64,000 nt of DNA from Bifidobacterium sp. ESL0704 (GCF_029392075.1 NZ_CP113929.1:1302001-1366000), one strand, 5' to 3'; positions 50,113 through 59,145 are shown, numbered from the stretch's first letter. Translations and numbers: made by a program. The notes: generated from the letters alone by a model not told the origin.

Positions 50113-50925
50113 ATGGGAGACAAAAAGAATCGCAACATTCTCAGCAGCATGCATATCCAGCATGCCCAGGACCGTGAAAACGACCGGACAGACACCGGTT
50201 CCTTCCCCATAGTGCGTCAAAGGCCGAAAAAAATGGGCGGCGGGCTTGTCAGCAGGTTGATGACCAGCCTGTTGATCGTCCTTTTGTGCGCGTTGCTTGG
50301 TTTCGGCTATGCCATTCAGCTCAACAACAAGACCTCCACCTACGAGACGATGAGCGAAGAGGAACTCACCAGACTCATCAGCGAAACCAGCACGCAGGTC
50401 CAAAATCTCCAGCAGCGCAAAACCGAACTGACCGGCCAGCTCAATTCCTTGAAGGCCGCTGCCAACAAACAGCAGGAAGCGCAGCGTATCGCCAAGGAAA
50501 ACGAGGATACCAGCGGTATTCTTTCCGGTCGTTTGCCTGCCGTCGGCAAAGGCGTCATCATCACCATTTCTCAAGGAAGCAAGGAGCGCATCGATGCCGC
50601 CACCATGTTTCAGCTGCTCGAGGAGCTGCGCAATGCCGGCGTCGAGGTGATGGCATTGAACCATGTGCGTGTGGTGACCTCGACGTATATCACCGAGACC
50701 AGGAAAAGCCTTGAATGCGATGGACAGATATTGAAGCCCCCATACAGGGTCAAAGCCATCGGTGACCCGCAGAATCTGCAGAATGCCGTCAATATCGCCG
50801 GGGGCGTGGGTTCGAGGTTCAAGGTGAAATTCGGAGCCAAGGTCACCGTGACTCCGAGCGAAAGTGTAGATATCAGCGAGACACGCGATGCCGAGCAATA
50901 TCAGTACGCAAAAACGGTAGAATGA
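50113..50925 (+). CDS. DUF881 membrane protein (second copy)
   Basis: A 270-residue protein with a cytosolic N-terminal 45 residues, a membrane span at about 50-70, a predicted coiled coil (about 85-130, STQVQNLQQRKTELTGQL) and a DUF881 domain with GKGVIITISQG, LLEELRNAGVEVMALNHVRVV, PPYRVKAIGDPQNL. It is a paralogue of the DUF881 gene 340 bases upstream, with the same topology. The pair plus Sbp probably form one envelope assembly; the task is unknown. Five bases separate it from garA. Confidence 0.88.
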   Translation: MGDKKNRNILSSMHIQHAQDRENDRTDTGSFPIVRQRPKKMGGGLVSRLMTSLLIVLLCALLGFGYAIQLNNKTSTYETMSEEELTRLISETSTQVQNLQQRKTELTGQLNSLKAAANKQQEAQRIAKENEDTSGILSGRLPAVGKGVIITISQGSKERIDAATMFQLLEELRNAGVEVMALNHVRVVTSTYITETRKSLECDGQILKPPYRVKAIGDPQNLQNAVNIAGGVGSRFKVKFGAKVTVTPSESVDISETRDAEQYQYAKTVE

Positions 50926-50929
50926 GCAT

Positions 50930-51370
50930 ATGACTAATCCGATTCCAAGCGCAGGCGAGACAACCATCATAGGTCTTCCTGCTGTAAATATTCCGGTCAC
51001 CTCCGCAGGAGACCGTCCGTTGACCCAAGACGATCTTGATACCATGACCAAATTGTCGCCGGGCTCGGCATTGCTGATTTCGACCAGGGGAGCGGTGTCG
51101 GGTTCCCGTTACCTCCTCGATGAGGATGAGGTGAGCGTCGGTCGTGACCCGCACGCGGATATTCTTTTGGATGATTCCACCGTCTCCCGCGCTCATGCGG
51201 TGTTCCGCCGCACCGGTGACACGTTTGAAGTGGTGGATGCGGGCAGTCTCAACGGCACCTACGTCAATCGTCAACGCGTCGATCGTGCGACGCTGCACAA
51301 CGGCGATGAGATCATGATAGGCAAGTTCCGTCTGGTGTTTTTCTCGTCATCAGCGGTGGTTGCCAAGTAA
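50930..51370 (+). CDS. garA: FHA-domain regulator, GarA/OdhI type
   Basis: A 146-residue protein with an N-terminal tail and a C-terminal FHA domain (about 60-140): VGRDPHADILLDDSTVSRAHAVF and DAGSLNGTYVNRQRV, with the phosphothreonine-binding Arg, Ser and Asn. The tail carries ETT at residues 10-12, the motif phosphorylated by Ser/Thr kinases (PknG/PknB) in mycobacteria and corynebacteria. Unphosphorylated GarA/OdhI inhibits 2-oxoglutarate dehydrogenase and regulates glutamate metabolism; bifidobacteria lack that dehydrogenase, so the target here may differ. Confidence 0.9.
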   Translation: MTNPIPSAGETTIIGLPAVNIPVTSAGDRPLTQDDLDTMTKLSPGSALLISTRGAVSGSRYLLDEDEVSVGRDPHADILLDDSTVSRAHAVFRRTGDTFEVVDAGSLNGTYVNRQRVDRATLHNGDEIMIGKFRLVFFSSSAVVAK

Positions 51371-51422
51371 ACAGTAAGGCCGTGCACTGAAACGGTGTTT
51401 GCGAGGAGGAGAGGAGGCCAGC

Positions 51423-52085
51423 ATGGACCGAGATGGCGCGGCATCCATATCCCGTTCCTCCTTTTCGGGAAGGGCACGCAAGGCACGGCATGACACTCCG
51501 ACAGACTTGGTGCAGGGGGAGTTGTTCTCCGAACCCAACGAAGAGACGGCCACTCGAGGTTATCGCGGAACAGTGGCTTCCAAGGTCGCCGGCATCACTT
51601 ACCGTCAACTTGATTATTGGGCCCGCAAGCAGATTGTGGTGCCTTCCATCACCCAGTCGCATGGCTCCGGTTCAAGAAGACTGTACTCATTCAAGGATGT
51701 CCTTATCCTGGCGGTTTCCAAGAAACTGCTGGATACCGGCGTCAATCTGCAGAATGTCACGGCGGCGATTAGATTTCTTGCACGGCATCGCACCAAACAG
51801 CTTGAGCACATGACCATCATCTGCGACGGTCAGGATGTCAGGGAATGTGAGAACGGCGACGAAGTGCTGAAACTGATCGATCAAGGTACAGCTGTTTTCG
51901 CGGTGTCGGTGGGGAAGTTGTGGCATCAGGTCGAGGAGCAGCTCAAGCAGGAAAAATACGTCGACATCACGCCGGCGGATTCGACCGCTTCATCGTTGCC
52001 CGTCTCGCCTGTCGATGACATCGCCGCCGCACGTATGCGTCAAAAGCTCGAGAACCAGCATCGTGAACGGGCGATGCGACACTGA
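51423..52085 (+). CDS. ftsR: MerR-family regulator, FtsR type
   Basis: A 220-residue protein with a MerR-type winged-helix domain (about residues 45-115): SKVAGITYRQLDYWARKQIVVPSI, SRRLYSFKDVLILAVSKKLLDTGVNLQNV. The N-terminal 40 residues are polar. It is the likely orthologue of M. tuberculosis Rv1828 and C. glutamicum FtsR, an activator of ftsZ, which also follow garA. Start at the ATG at 51423 behind AGGAGG; a longer reading from 51399 is unlikely. It lies 52 bases after garA. Confidence 0.88.
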   Translation: MDRDGAASISRSSFSGRARKARHDTPTDLVQGELFSEPNEETATRGYRGTVASKVAGITYRQLDYWARKQIVVPSITQSHGSGSRRLYSFKDVLILAVSKKLLDTGVNLQNVTAAIRFLARHRTKQLEHMTIICDGQDVRECENGDEVLKLIDQGTAVFAVSVGKLWHQVEEQLKQEKYVDITPADSTASSLPVSPVDDIAAARMRQKLENQHRERAMRH

Positions 52086-52207
52086 TGCCGATGATGATGT
52101 CTTGTCGAATCGCGCTGATTGCCTGTCAAGGTGATATGTCTACGCATTTCCAGACGACACATATACAATAGTCATGAGCACACGTCGACACAAAGGTTGA
52201 AGAACAC

Positions 52208-52588
52208 ATGGCCGCTATACTTCCGGGATTTCTTTGGATTTTCGCTTTGCTCTGGGCGCTGGGAATCTGCGCGATTTGCCTGGTCAACGGTGCACTGCGG
52301 AAAAAAGACGAGCATCGCAAGGTCGAGACGGTGCAATGGTCGGTCATCATCATGCAGGTGGTCTCGATGTTCCTGTGCTGCGCACCGTACGGAGTCTATA
52401 AACTCTTGCACGACCAGATCCCCGACAGCATTCGTCATTTCTACGCCATTCTCGGCATCCCTTCAGCCGTCCTCCTAGGCATCTTCTTCGTCGCCGAACT
52501 GGTGCTGATGTATCTGCAGGCCAAACAGGCCCAACGAAGCATCATCGACGAGATCCTTTCAAAGCGTCATCATCCCAAGTTGAGCTGA
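52208..52588 (+). CDS. Small three-span membrane protein, unknown
   Basis: A 126-residue protein with hydrophobic segments at about 4-26, 43-62 and 78-103 and a basic C-terminal tail. The loops carry few charged residues apart from RKKDEHRK after the first span. I do not recognise the family. A ribosome-binding site AAAGG precedes the ATG by 9 bases. It is preceded by a 120-base gap after the MerR gene, so it may have its own promoter. Nothing in the sequence suggests a substrate. Confidence 0.65.
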   Translation: MAAILPGFLWIFALLWALGICAICLVNGALRKKDEHRKVETVQWSVIIMQVVSMFLCCAPYGVYKLLHDQIPDSIRHFYAILGIPSAVLLGIFFVAELVLMYLQAKQAQRSIIDEILSKRHHPKLS

Positions 52589-52661
52589 AAATCCAAACAA
52601 ACATTGCAGCAGGCCAAATATAGCTTGAGTATATGACGAGGTGACCGTGAGCGGTTAGCAG

Positions 52662-52876
52662 GCAAGCTTGCTTGGTAAATCACCACGAAACCGTTATGTC
52701 CAATCCAAAAACCGGAAAAAGAAAAAGACCAGCACTACGTAACATAGAGACATTATATTCATGAAACCGAAAGAAAGAAGAGGGAAGAAGGAGCGCGCTT
52801 CGTTATGTAAGCAAGCTTGCTTGGTACATAACGAAGCGACGTTATGTCGAGATTTCTCCGAAATCTGACATAACGT
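52662..52876. repeat. Palindrome cluster with recurring GTTATGT core
   Basis: The 610-base gap between the small membrane gene and rbpA contains GCAAGCTTGCTTGGTA twice (52662-52677, 52811-52826); a 14-bp perfect inverted repeat (52796-52809 with 52825-52838) whose loop holds the second copy; and directly after it an inverted repeat with 17 paired bases and one bulge (52839-52856 with 52860-52876). GTTATGT or its complement occurs five times. The rest of the gap is AT-rich, and I see no gene in it. Confidence 0.88.
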
Positions 52877-53198
52877 ACATTATCGGATAATCATTAACAG
52901 TTGGAATTTCCGTTACCATTTGACCCCAGTCAAATTAATCCGCATAACCAACCGCCGACCAATTAACCCAGTATCGATTGATTCGATCAACATGCTCCGC
53001 AATCCAGTGTCTTTGAAAACTCATCACCGAATCAATCAAACAGACAAACGACGAGACCACGACGAACTTTTTCTCAGCGTCATTCTAAGAGACATCATTG
53101 AAAAATCGCAAACAAAAACGGCGGCCGACCCGTCAATCAAAGTCAGTCGCCGTTATGTCATCGTCTATTGTGGCATTTCATCTATGTCAAGCAAACGC

Positions 53199-53546
53199 TT
53201 ACTCGTAATCCGGGAACCAACCCTCACGATGCATTTTGAGTCTCTTGTCGAGCAAATCCTTCAATTCGCTTTCGGTACGACGTTCCATGAGCATGTCCCA
53301 ATGCGTTCTGGTCGGCTTCTTGATCTCGTCGACCTCATCCGAATCGGCGTCTTCGCGTTTGGCGACCTCACCGCAACGGCATTCCCATTCGGCAGGAACG
53401 TCCGCGCCCTCGGCGAATGGCAAAATCGTGCGATGACCTTTCGGGCATACGTACGCTACATCAGATCTCGCTGCAAAATCGACGTTTTCATCGGATTCGA
53501 GTGACTTCGCCCCGATACTCATACCACGCAGGCTGCGTTCCGCCAT
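53199..53546 (-). CDS. rbpA: RNA polymerase-binding protein RbpA
   Basis: A 115-residue actinobacterial transcription factor that binds the principal sigma factor and RNA polymerase and stabilises open promoter complexes. It has the N-terminal LRGMSIGAKSLES, the core domain AARSDVAYVCPKGHRTILPFA with the zinc-binding-type cysteines (CPKGH, CRCGE), and the C-terminal sigma-interacting domain PTRTHWDMLMERRTESELKDLL. AAGGAG lies 5 bases before the ATG. It lies 84 bases downstream of helY on the same strand. Confidence 0.97.
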   Translation of the reverse strand: MAERSLRGMSIGAKSLESDENVDFAARSDVAYVCPKGHRTILPFAEGADVPAEWECRCGEVAKREDADSDEVDEIKKPTRTHWDMLMERRTESELKDLLDKRLKMHREGWFPDYE

Positions 53547-53630
53547 ACATTCTCCTTGTAGTTAGTCTAGTTCTAAAGTACAGAACAGTTCGGACGAGTT
53601 TATTATTCCCTGTCCACAATGTTTTGCCGC

Positions 53631-56369
53631 TCAGTCGACCCCCGAGTATGCGACGATACCACGGTTGACCAGTTTGTTGGCCTTTCTTGCATTTTCGGCC
53701 AGATGCGGATTGTCCGCCTCGTAGTAGGTCTGTGCGGTCGAAATCTGTTGAAGGACGTCTGAGAGACGTTTTGCGTTACGAACGAAATCGCCGCCGGTCA
53801 GCTCGCTGCCGTGCAGAATCTGGGCGAGATCCTCTCCCCGCGCCCAGTCGTAGATGACATCGACAAGCCCGAAATCAAGCGGTTCCAATTCATCCAAATC
53901 GGCATCCTCGCGCATCATTTCGACATCCGAGAAGACGTCACGCAGCCGTCTGCAGCTTGAAGCCACAGCACCGCCCGGACCGCCGGGATAGCGTCGCGGT
54001 TCATTATCTCCTCCTCTGCGTGCCTGATACACGAGTGCCGACAAGGTCGCGGCCAGTTCTTCAGGCTCGAGCCCGTCAAGGAAGCCATCACCAATCGCTT
54101 CGGCGAGCACCAGATCATATTCGCTGTACAGGTGGCGAAGCAACTGGCCTCGCATGGTGAGCCGATAATCGCGAAGTCCTTTTACAGGGTGGGATTCGGT
54201 CGTCTTCGCCGAGGTGTCGCAACCGCTATTCAAGATCGTCGACGACGAATCATGTCCGTCGGTGCGGGAAGGGTTCCGACCGGCATGCCCACGCGTTTCG
54301 TCCAAATAACCGAGCGAGGAAAGCACGGCGCAGATCTGGTCGAACTGACGTGCAACAGACCCGGTGCGTGACTCGTAGCGTCCTCGTGCATGCCGCAGCT
54401 CTTTGGATTCACGCAGCCAGCGATGCCCCCACTTCAGATGGTTCTGGAAGTCCGGGCATGACTTGCAGGGATGCTCGCTTTCTTCGGTTTTCAGTTGCTC
54501 GATACGTTTGTCGAGATTGCGGAACTCTGCGCTGCGTTCCTTGTCACTGGCAAAGCTTCTGCGCTTGAGATGCCTGCGTTCGTCCTTCTGCAGATAGGAA
54601 AGCTTCTGGCGGATGGTCATGAATTCCTTGAAATCACCGTGCGAGCAGGCGAACGCCTTTTCATAGCCTGCAACGGCCTTTTCGAGCGTCTGTATACGAC
54701 TTTCCAAGTCTTCGGCGGACTCGTTGGCCTCCCATTGCGCGAACGAGTGGTCGAGCGTGTCTCGCGCGGTTTCGTAACTGCTGGAATTGAGCAGGTTCAC
54801 CGCCATATTGAACGTGGGTTTGAAGCTGGAATGCAGCGGATAGACACGTTTGCTGGAAAGCGAGGCGGCCGTGGCCGGCACGAAGCCCTGATGGTCGACG
54901 ATGATCGCATGCCCGATGGTGTCGATGCCTCGTCTGCCGGCGCGACCGGTGAGCTGGGTGTATTCGCCCGGTGTCAATGTCACGTGGTCCACGCCGTTGA
55001 ATTTCTCAAGCTTTTCGATGACCACGCAACGAGCCGGCATGTTGATGCCCAAGGCAAGCGTTTCGGTGGCGAAGATCATCTTGATCAGCCCTTCTTCGAA
55101 AAGCCGTTCGACAATCTGCCGGAAAAGCGCCACCATACCGGCATGATGGGGTGCGAAGCCCTCTTCCAACGCATAGCGGAAACGCGCGAAACCAAGCGCT
55201 TTGAGGTCGGCGTGGTCGAGTTCGCCTTCGACCATTTCATCGACGATGGCTCGTATGCGCATCACCTCGTCTTTGGTGGTCAGCTCCAATCCGGCACGAA
55301 GGCATTGCTCGACGGCCTCGTCGCATCCGTTGCGCGAGAAGATGAAGTAGATGCCCGGCAGAAGACCCATGAAGTTCAGTTCGTCGACCACGGCCCATCG
55401 GCGTGGGATATAGCGGCGAAGCTGACCGGGCCTACGACGCTTCTCCACTCCCCTGCGATGCCTGTTTTTGCCGCCTCGCCGTTCTTCATGGGCGCGCACG
55501 ACGGCTTTCCTGTCGAGCTGGTCGATACGGTCGACGAGTTTCGCGTTGAGCTTGTCGGTCTGCACGCCGTTGTTGTTGTGACGGTACAGGTCGATGAGTT
55601 CCGGCTCATGCTGGTCGTCGCTTTGCATCATGACGTGCTGTTCAAGCGGCACGGGACGTTTTTCGGAAACGACGAGTTTCGTGGCCCCGCGAACGGATTC
55701 TATCCATGCGCAGAAATCCTCGACGTTGGATACTGTGGCGGAAAGTCCGACGATTTTGACGGACTTGGGAAGGTGAATAATAACCTCTTCCCACACCGGC
55801 CCGCGGAATTTGTCGGCGAGATAGTGGACTTCGTCGAGGATGACATATCGCAATGCGCGCAACGTCTCCGAATTCTCATAGAGCATGTTGCGCAGCACCT
55901 CGGTGGTCATCACCACGATGTTGGCTTCCGAGTTGATGGATGTGTCACCGGTCAGCAGTCCTACGTTCTCGGCACCGTATACGTCGACGAGATCATGGTA
56001 TTTCTGGTTGCTCAGAGCCTTGATGGGCGTGGTATAGAACGCCTTGACGTTCCTTTCCTGCGCCAAGTGCATGGCGAAATCCGCGACGATCGTCTTGCCG
56101 GCACCTGTCGGGGCTGCGAGAAGAACATTCTTGCCGGCTTCAAGCGCTTCATCCGCTTCTATCTGAAAGGGATCGAGCTCGAACGGGAGCCTCCGGGCGA
56201 ATCGTGCCGCTTCCGAGCGTTCGTAAGCGCTGTGCTTTTTGAACGCGGCATAACGCTGCGAGGGAGACATCGGCTGTTCTTCGGACCAGTCGGTATCAAC
56301 CGGTGAGTTGGCATCTTCGAAATCCGAATTGGAATGTTTTTTATGACGATAATGATGTGAATGACTCAT
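53631..56369 (-). CDS. helY: DEAD/DEAH helicase of the HelY/Ski2-like family
   Basis: A 912-residue superfamily 2 helicase related to Mtr4/Ski2. Motif I is APTGAGKTIVADFA near residue 85, DEVHYL is motif II near 175, SATVSN motif III near 206, and QLTGRAGRRGIDT motif VI near 466. A Lys/Arg-rich stretch (about 285-330) sits between the helicase halves. The C-terminal third has the DSHCT-like domain with EYDLVLAEAIGDGFLDGLEPEELAA. Actinobacterial HelY is encoded after pafBC and tatAC; here it follows pafBC and one small membrane gene. RNA substrates are likely. Confidence 0.92.
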   Translation of the reverse strand: MSHSHHYRHKKHSNSDFEDANSPVDTDWSEEQPMSPSQRYAAFKKHSAYERSEAARFARRLPFELDPFQIEADEALEAGKNVLLAAPTGAGKTIVADFAMHLAQERNVKAFYTTPIKALSNQKYHDLVDVYGAENVGLLTGDTSINSEANIVVMTTEVLRNMLYENSETLRALRYVILDEVHYLADKFRGPVWEEVIIHLPKSVKIVGLSATVSNVEDFCAWIESVRGATKLVVSEKRPVPLEQHVMMQSDDQHEPELIDLYRHNNNGVQTDKLNAKLVDRIDQLDRKAVVRAHEERRGGKNRHRRGVEKRRRPGQLRRYIPRRWAVVDELNFMGLLPGIYFIFSRNGCDEAVEQCLRAGLELTTKDEVMRIRAIVDEMVEGELDHADLKALGFARFRYALEEGFAPHHAGMVALFRQIVERLFEEGLIKMIFATETLALGINMPARCVVIEKLEKFNGVDHVTLTPGEYTQLTGRAGRRGIDTIGHAIIVDHQGFVPATAASLSSKRVYPLHSSFKPTFNMAVNLLNSSSYETARDTLDHSFAQWEANESAEDLESRIQTLEKAVAGYEKAFACSHGDFKEFMTIRQKLSYLQKDERRHLKRRSFASDKERSAEFRNLDKRIEQLKTEESEHPCKSCPDFQNHLKWGHRWLRESKELRHARGRYESRTGSVARQFDQICAVLSSLGYLDETRGHAGRNPSRTDGHDSSSTILNSGCDTSAKTTESHPVKGLRDYRLTMRGQLLRHLYSEYDLVLAEAIGDGFLDGLEPEELAATLSALVYQARRGGDNEPRRYPGGPGGAVASSCRRLRDVFSDVEMMREDADLDELEPLDFGLVDVIYDWARGEDLAQILHGSELTGGDFVRNAKRLSDVLQQISTAQTYYEADNPHLAENARKANKLVNRGIVAYSGVD

Positions 56370-56448
56370 AGAAGTGAAACTGTCGATTCATGAAAGACGG
56401 ATATGCTGATAACTGTGATGATGACGCGTGCGAAAAACGGCAAAACCG

Positions 56449-56919
56449 TCATCGAATCGGCCTCGAAGCGTTCCGATCGGCATGCATCCACACTTGCCCG
56501 GCTTCCGAAGAAGGTTCGGTCTTCTCGACCATGCCGTCGAAAGCCTGATTCGATGATGGGGAAACCGCCTGGTTATTTCCCGGCACCGGATTGCCGGTGA
56601 ACGGAACACGGTTGTGTCTCCAGACGCTCCAACGCTGTGCGTGACGATCGTGTCTGGCGATCCTCCTGCGTTCGACCTCGGTCTGCGCAAGGCTGTAACG
56701 ACGTGCAGCCTTGGAAAGGGGCTGTGTGAACAGGGGTTGTTCCGGGACTTCGCCACCCGGGGCCGACTGTTGCATCGCATTCAGGTAGTGCTGGATCTCT
56801 TTGCCCGTGCCTGCAATGCTGCGAGCCGCGCGAAGCGCATGGATACCGGCATAAACCAAACCGACCACAAGAGCGGCAAGCACGACTACGGCGACGATGA
56901 TCCAACCCCACCAAGGCAT
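56449..56919 (-). CDS. Single-span membrane protein in the tatA position
   Basis: A 156-residue protein with one N-terminal membrane span (residues 5-28, WWGWIIVAVVVLAALVVGLVYAGI), a basic helix (HALRAARSIAG), and a long Arg/Gln/Ser-rich cytosolic tail. No TatA hallmark (F-G-x2-K-L-P) is visible, so I do not call it TatA. It lies between pafBC and helY, where many actinobacteria carry tatA and tatC. AAGGGGAG precedes the ATG by 5 bases. The function is unknown. Confidence 0.7.
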   Translation of the reverse strand: MPWWGWIIVAVVVLAALVVGLVYAGIHALRAARSIAGTGKEIQHYLNAMQQSAPGGEVPEQPLFTQPLSKAARRYSLAQTEVERRRIARHDRHAQRWSVWRHNRVPFTGNPVPGNNQAVSPSSNQAFDGMVEKTEPSSEAGQVWMHADRNASRPIR

Positions 56920-56994
56920 GTGACTCCCCTTTCCCGGTTTTTGTTCGGTTATGGCCTATCTTAGCAAATCACGATTTCGGGTATATTCTCAAGC

Positions 56995-58917
56995 CTACTT
57001 ATCCTGCTGAATATTGTTCTCAAGAGTCAGCTCTCGATGGGCTCTGGCGACAATCATCGTCAACAGCGGTTCCGGTGCGACGGCGATGATATGGCGAGCA
57101 TGCGCGATGGCGAAAGCGACGAACCACGAATCCGAGGAAACCGTGAGATGAACTTTCTCCCCCTCGCCGCAAGGTTCGACGGTGGCTCCGGGAAGTGTTT
57201 TGGTGAACGCCAGATCAGGTTTGTCGGTGATGAACACGGTGGAGGTCCCGTTGTCGAAGCTCCACTTGCGCAACTCGGCGACAGGGACATCCGGGATATC
57301 AAGCTGGCTTGTCGGCTCGACAAGGTCCGCCTTTTCGATGCGGGAAAGACGCAGGACCTGCCAGATGCGCGGATGGCCGGTGGCCTTGTTGATGGTCGTG
57401 TCTTTGGCAACGAACTTCTTCTCATCCTTGGGCGCGGCCTTGGCGACATCGGTCCAAACGGCGACATAGTAGACGCCTTCATCCACGAAGATCTTGGAGG
57501 GCGCGACGAGCTTACGCCGAGTGCGGCCCGTGCCGTCGGTGTATTCCATATCCAACAGCGAATCAGTGGAGATCGCCCGCTTGACCACGCTGAAACTGCG
57601 AGGCTCGACTTCGTAACCGGTCAGGGAAAGCCAAGGGGTCTCCCCCGGCTTGACATGCTGGCGCAGACGGACATACAGGGATTCCGCCTGTTCGCGCTGA
57701 GCTGCGGGAAGCAAGGAAGAATGCGCAAGATAGCTCACCGATGCCGTCAGCATGCTCAGATATTGCTGCGAAATACCGGCAAGACGTTCGAGACCAAGCG
57801 AATTGGTGGCCGAGACGATGCCATCGGCATCCAGCAGCGACCAATCGATGTCGAAGAACTGGCTGCCCGCCATCTCGCCATCATCGGAAACGGTGGTGAG
57901 CGTGTTGATGTCCTTGCGGATGACGGCAACACCCTTCTTCTTCTCGTCCTCGGTCTTCGGCTCGCCGATGAAGCGTTCCGCAAGCTCATCCAGGGAATAC
58001 TCCTCGCCCAGATGCGCAGAGAGGAACAGCATCAGACGCAGCCTGCGGTCCACTTCGCTGCCGGTCTGGAAGGAGGAGCTGCGCTTCGAGTGCGACTTGC
58101 CGTTTTCGGGGTCGACATCGCTGTTCGCCGTGGTTTTGTTGATGGACGGGGTGACGATGGTCTCCCCCATCTCGCCCTGGCTTTCGTCGGCCAACGTGAA
58201 ATTGACCGCGGCGTTGAGCCTGCGGTTCCAGGCATCCACCGCTTCCTGAGGAGAAACGACCGAAGAGCCCGGGTGTTCGAGCATGAACATGGCAAGATCG
58301 TCGGAATCCGTGTAGGCGACGTTCATATGTCCGCCGTCCACGTCGATGGTCGCGGCGAAACGCCGCTGATCGACGACCTTCATCAGATTGTCAGGAATCG
58401 GCTGCGTGCCAAGCCCCGGGGCGATCGAGTCAAGCCCGAGTCCCGGCGTCGGGGTCTGCGGCACACGCGGCGCGGTGCGGGAGGCGTGCTGTTCTTCGTG
58501 CTTCGACGAGGACGAGGAAATCGACATCGAACGCGCCAGATAGTTCGCGGCGGCGAGCACCGGCAGGTCTTCCTGCTTGAAGCGAAGGCGCACCCTCGGC
58601 TCATCGCCCAACTGCAGACGGTAGGATGCGAAATCCTGCCCTTCGGACTTCGAAGAGTATTCGGGTTGGCGGGATTCGATGGCGATGCCCATGGCCGCCA
58701 ACTTGGCGCGGTCACGCTGGAATTGCTTGGCGAACGCGGCCTTGGCCGCCTGATCGGCAAGTTCTCCGTAAGAATCAGCATAAGCCTTGACGCGTTGCGC
58801 GATCTGCCGTGAAGTCAACCATTGGGGGAACGCAGATGATAGAACGGCGAGGACATCTAGTTCGTGCTTGCCCCACTTGTCGGAAAAACGTCGCCTTCCG
58901 TTGCTTCCTTCTGCCAT
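56995..58917 (-). CDS. pafBC: Fused PafBC transcriptional regulator (WYL domains)
   Basis: A 640-residue protein made of two similar halves. Each has an N-terminal winged helix (about 15-85 and 275-345) and a WYL-type ligand-binding domain with C-terminal extension. The second WYL carries MEYTDGTGRTRRKLVAPSKIF and GVYYVAVW. PafB and PafC are separate ~320-residue proteins in mycobacteria and fused in some actinobacteria. PafBC activates a RecA-independent DNA-damage response, probably on binding single-stranded DNA. Both halves are present, so a complete heterodimer-like unit is expected. Confidence 0.88.
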   Translation of the reverse strand: MAEGSNGRRRFSDKWGKHELDVLAVLSSAFPQWLTSRQIAQRVKAYADSYGELADQAAKAAFAKQFQRDRAKLAAMGIAIESRQPEYSSKSEGQDFASYRLQLGDEPRVRLRFKQEDLPVLAAANYLARSMSISSSSSKHEEQHASRTAPRVPQTPTPGLGLDSIAPGLGTQPIPDNLMKVVDQRRFAATIDVDGGHMNVAYTDSDDLAMFMLEHPGSSVVSPQEAVDAWNRRLNAAVNFTLADESQGEMGETIVTPSINKTTANSDVDPENGKSHSKRSSSFQTGSEVDRRLRLMLFLSAHLGEEYSLDELAERFIGEPKTEDEKKKGVAVIRKDINTLTTVSDDGEMAGSQFFDIDWSLLDADGIVSATNSLGLERLAGISQQYLSMLTASVSYLAHSSLLPAAQREQAESLYVRLRQHVKPGETPWLSLTGYEVEPRSFSVVKRAISTDSLLDMEYTDGTGRTRRKLVAPSKIFVDEGVYYVAVWTDVAKAAPKDEKKFVAKDTTINKATGHPRIWQVLRLSRIEKADLVEPTSQLDIPDVPVAELRKWSFDNGTSTVFITDKPDLAFTKTLPGATVEPCGEGEKVHLTVSSDSWFVAFAIAHARHIIAVAPEPLLTMIVARAHRELTLENNIQQDK

Positions 58918-58950
58918 TAGTCCTCACGTATCGTTATTGTTCAGGTAAAA

Positions 58951-58972
58951 GCGTGCGACTTGTGACGCACGC
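58951..58972 (-). promoter_or_regulatory. Terminator-like hairpin in the pafBC leader
   Basis: On the minus strand GCGTGCG, 8 bases, CGCACGC is followed by TTTT, 35 bases upstream of the pafBC ATG. No minus-strand gene ends directly before it, because ugpA has its own hairpin 180 bases further upstream. It could attenuate pafBC transcription. Confidence 0.45.
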
Positions 58973-59145
58973 CCTTATCTATATTAGATGCTTTTTTTAG
59001 TAAATTGCGGAATTTCGCAAATTTAATTCTTTTTATCACGTTTTTTACGCGTGTCCCCGCGCTTTTCGAGACTATGGGATTGGTTCATCATGCTCATAAT
59101 TGCGTTTGCCGATCATTCGCGTCGAACATCAATAACCCACAAGCT

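Noticed and set aside
49711..51051. Minus-strand ORF of 446 codons
   Set aside because: Opposite the DUF881-sbp-DUF881 genes, which are tightly packed and have recognisable domains.
52920..53504. Plus-strand ORF of 194 codons
   Set aside because: Its second half is antisense to rbpA and its first half lies in AT-rich palindrome-flanking DNA with no Shine-Dalgarno or family pattern.
54471..56306. Plus-strand ORF of 611 codons
   Set aside because: Antisense to helY, which carries all helicase motifs.
56449..56919. TatA
   Set aside because: The position and topology fit, but the TatA amphipathic-helix hallmark after the span is missing and no tatC follows.
57037..58812. Plus-strand ORF of 591 codons
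   Set aside because: Antisense to pafBC; composition is that of a shadow frame.
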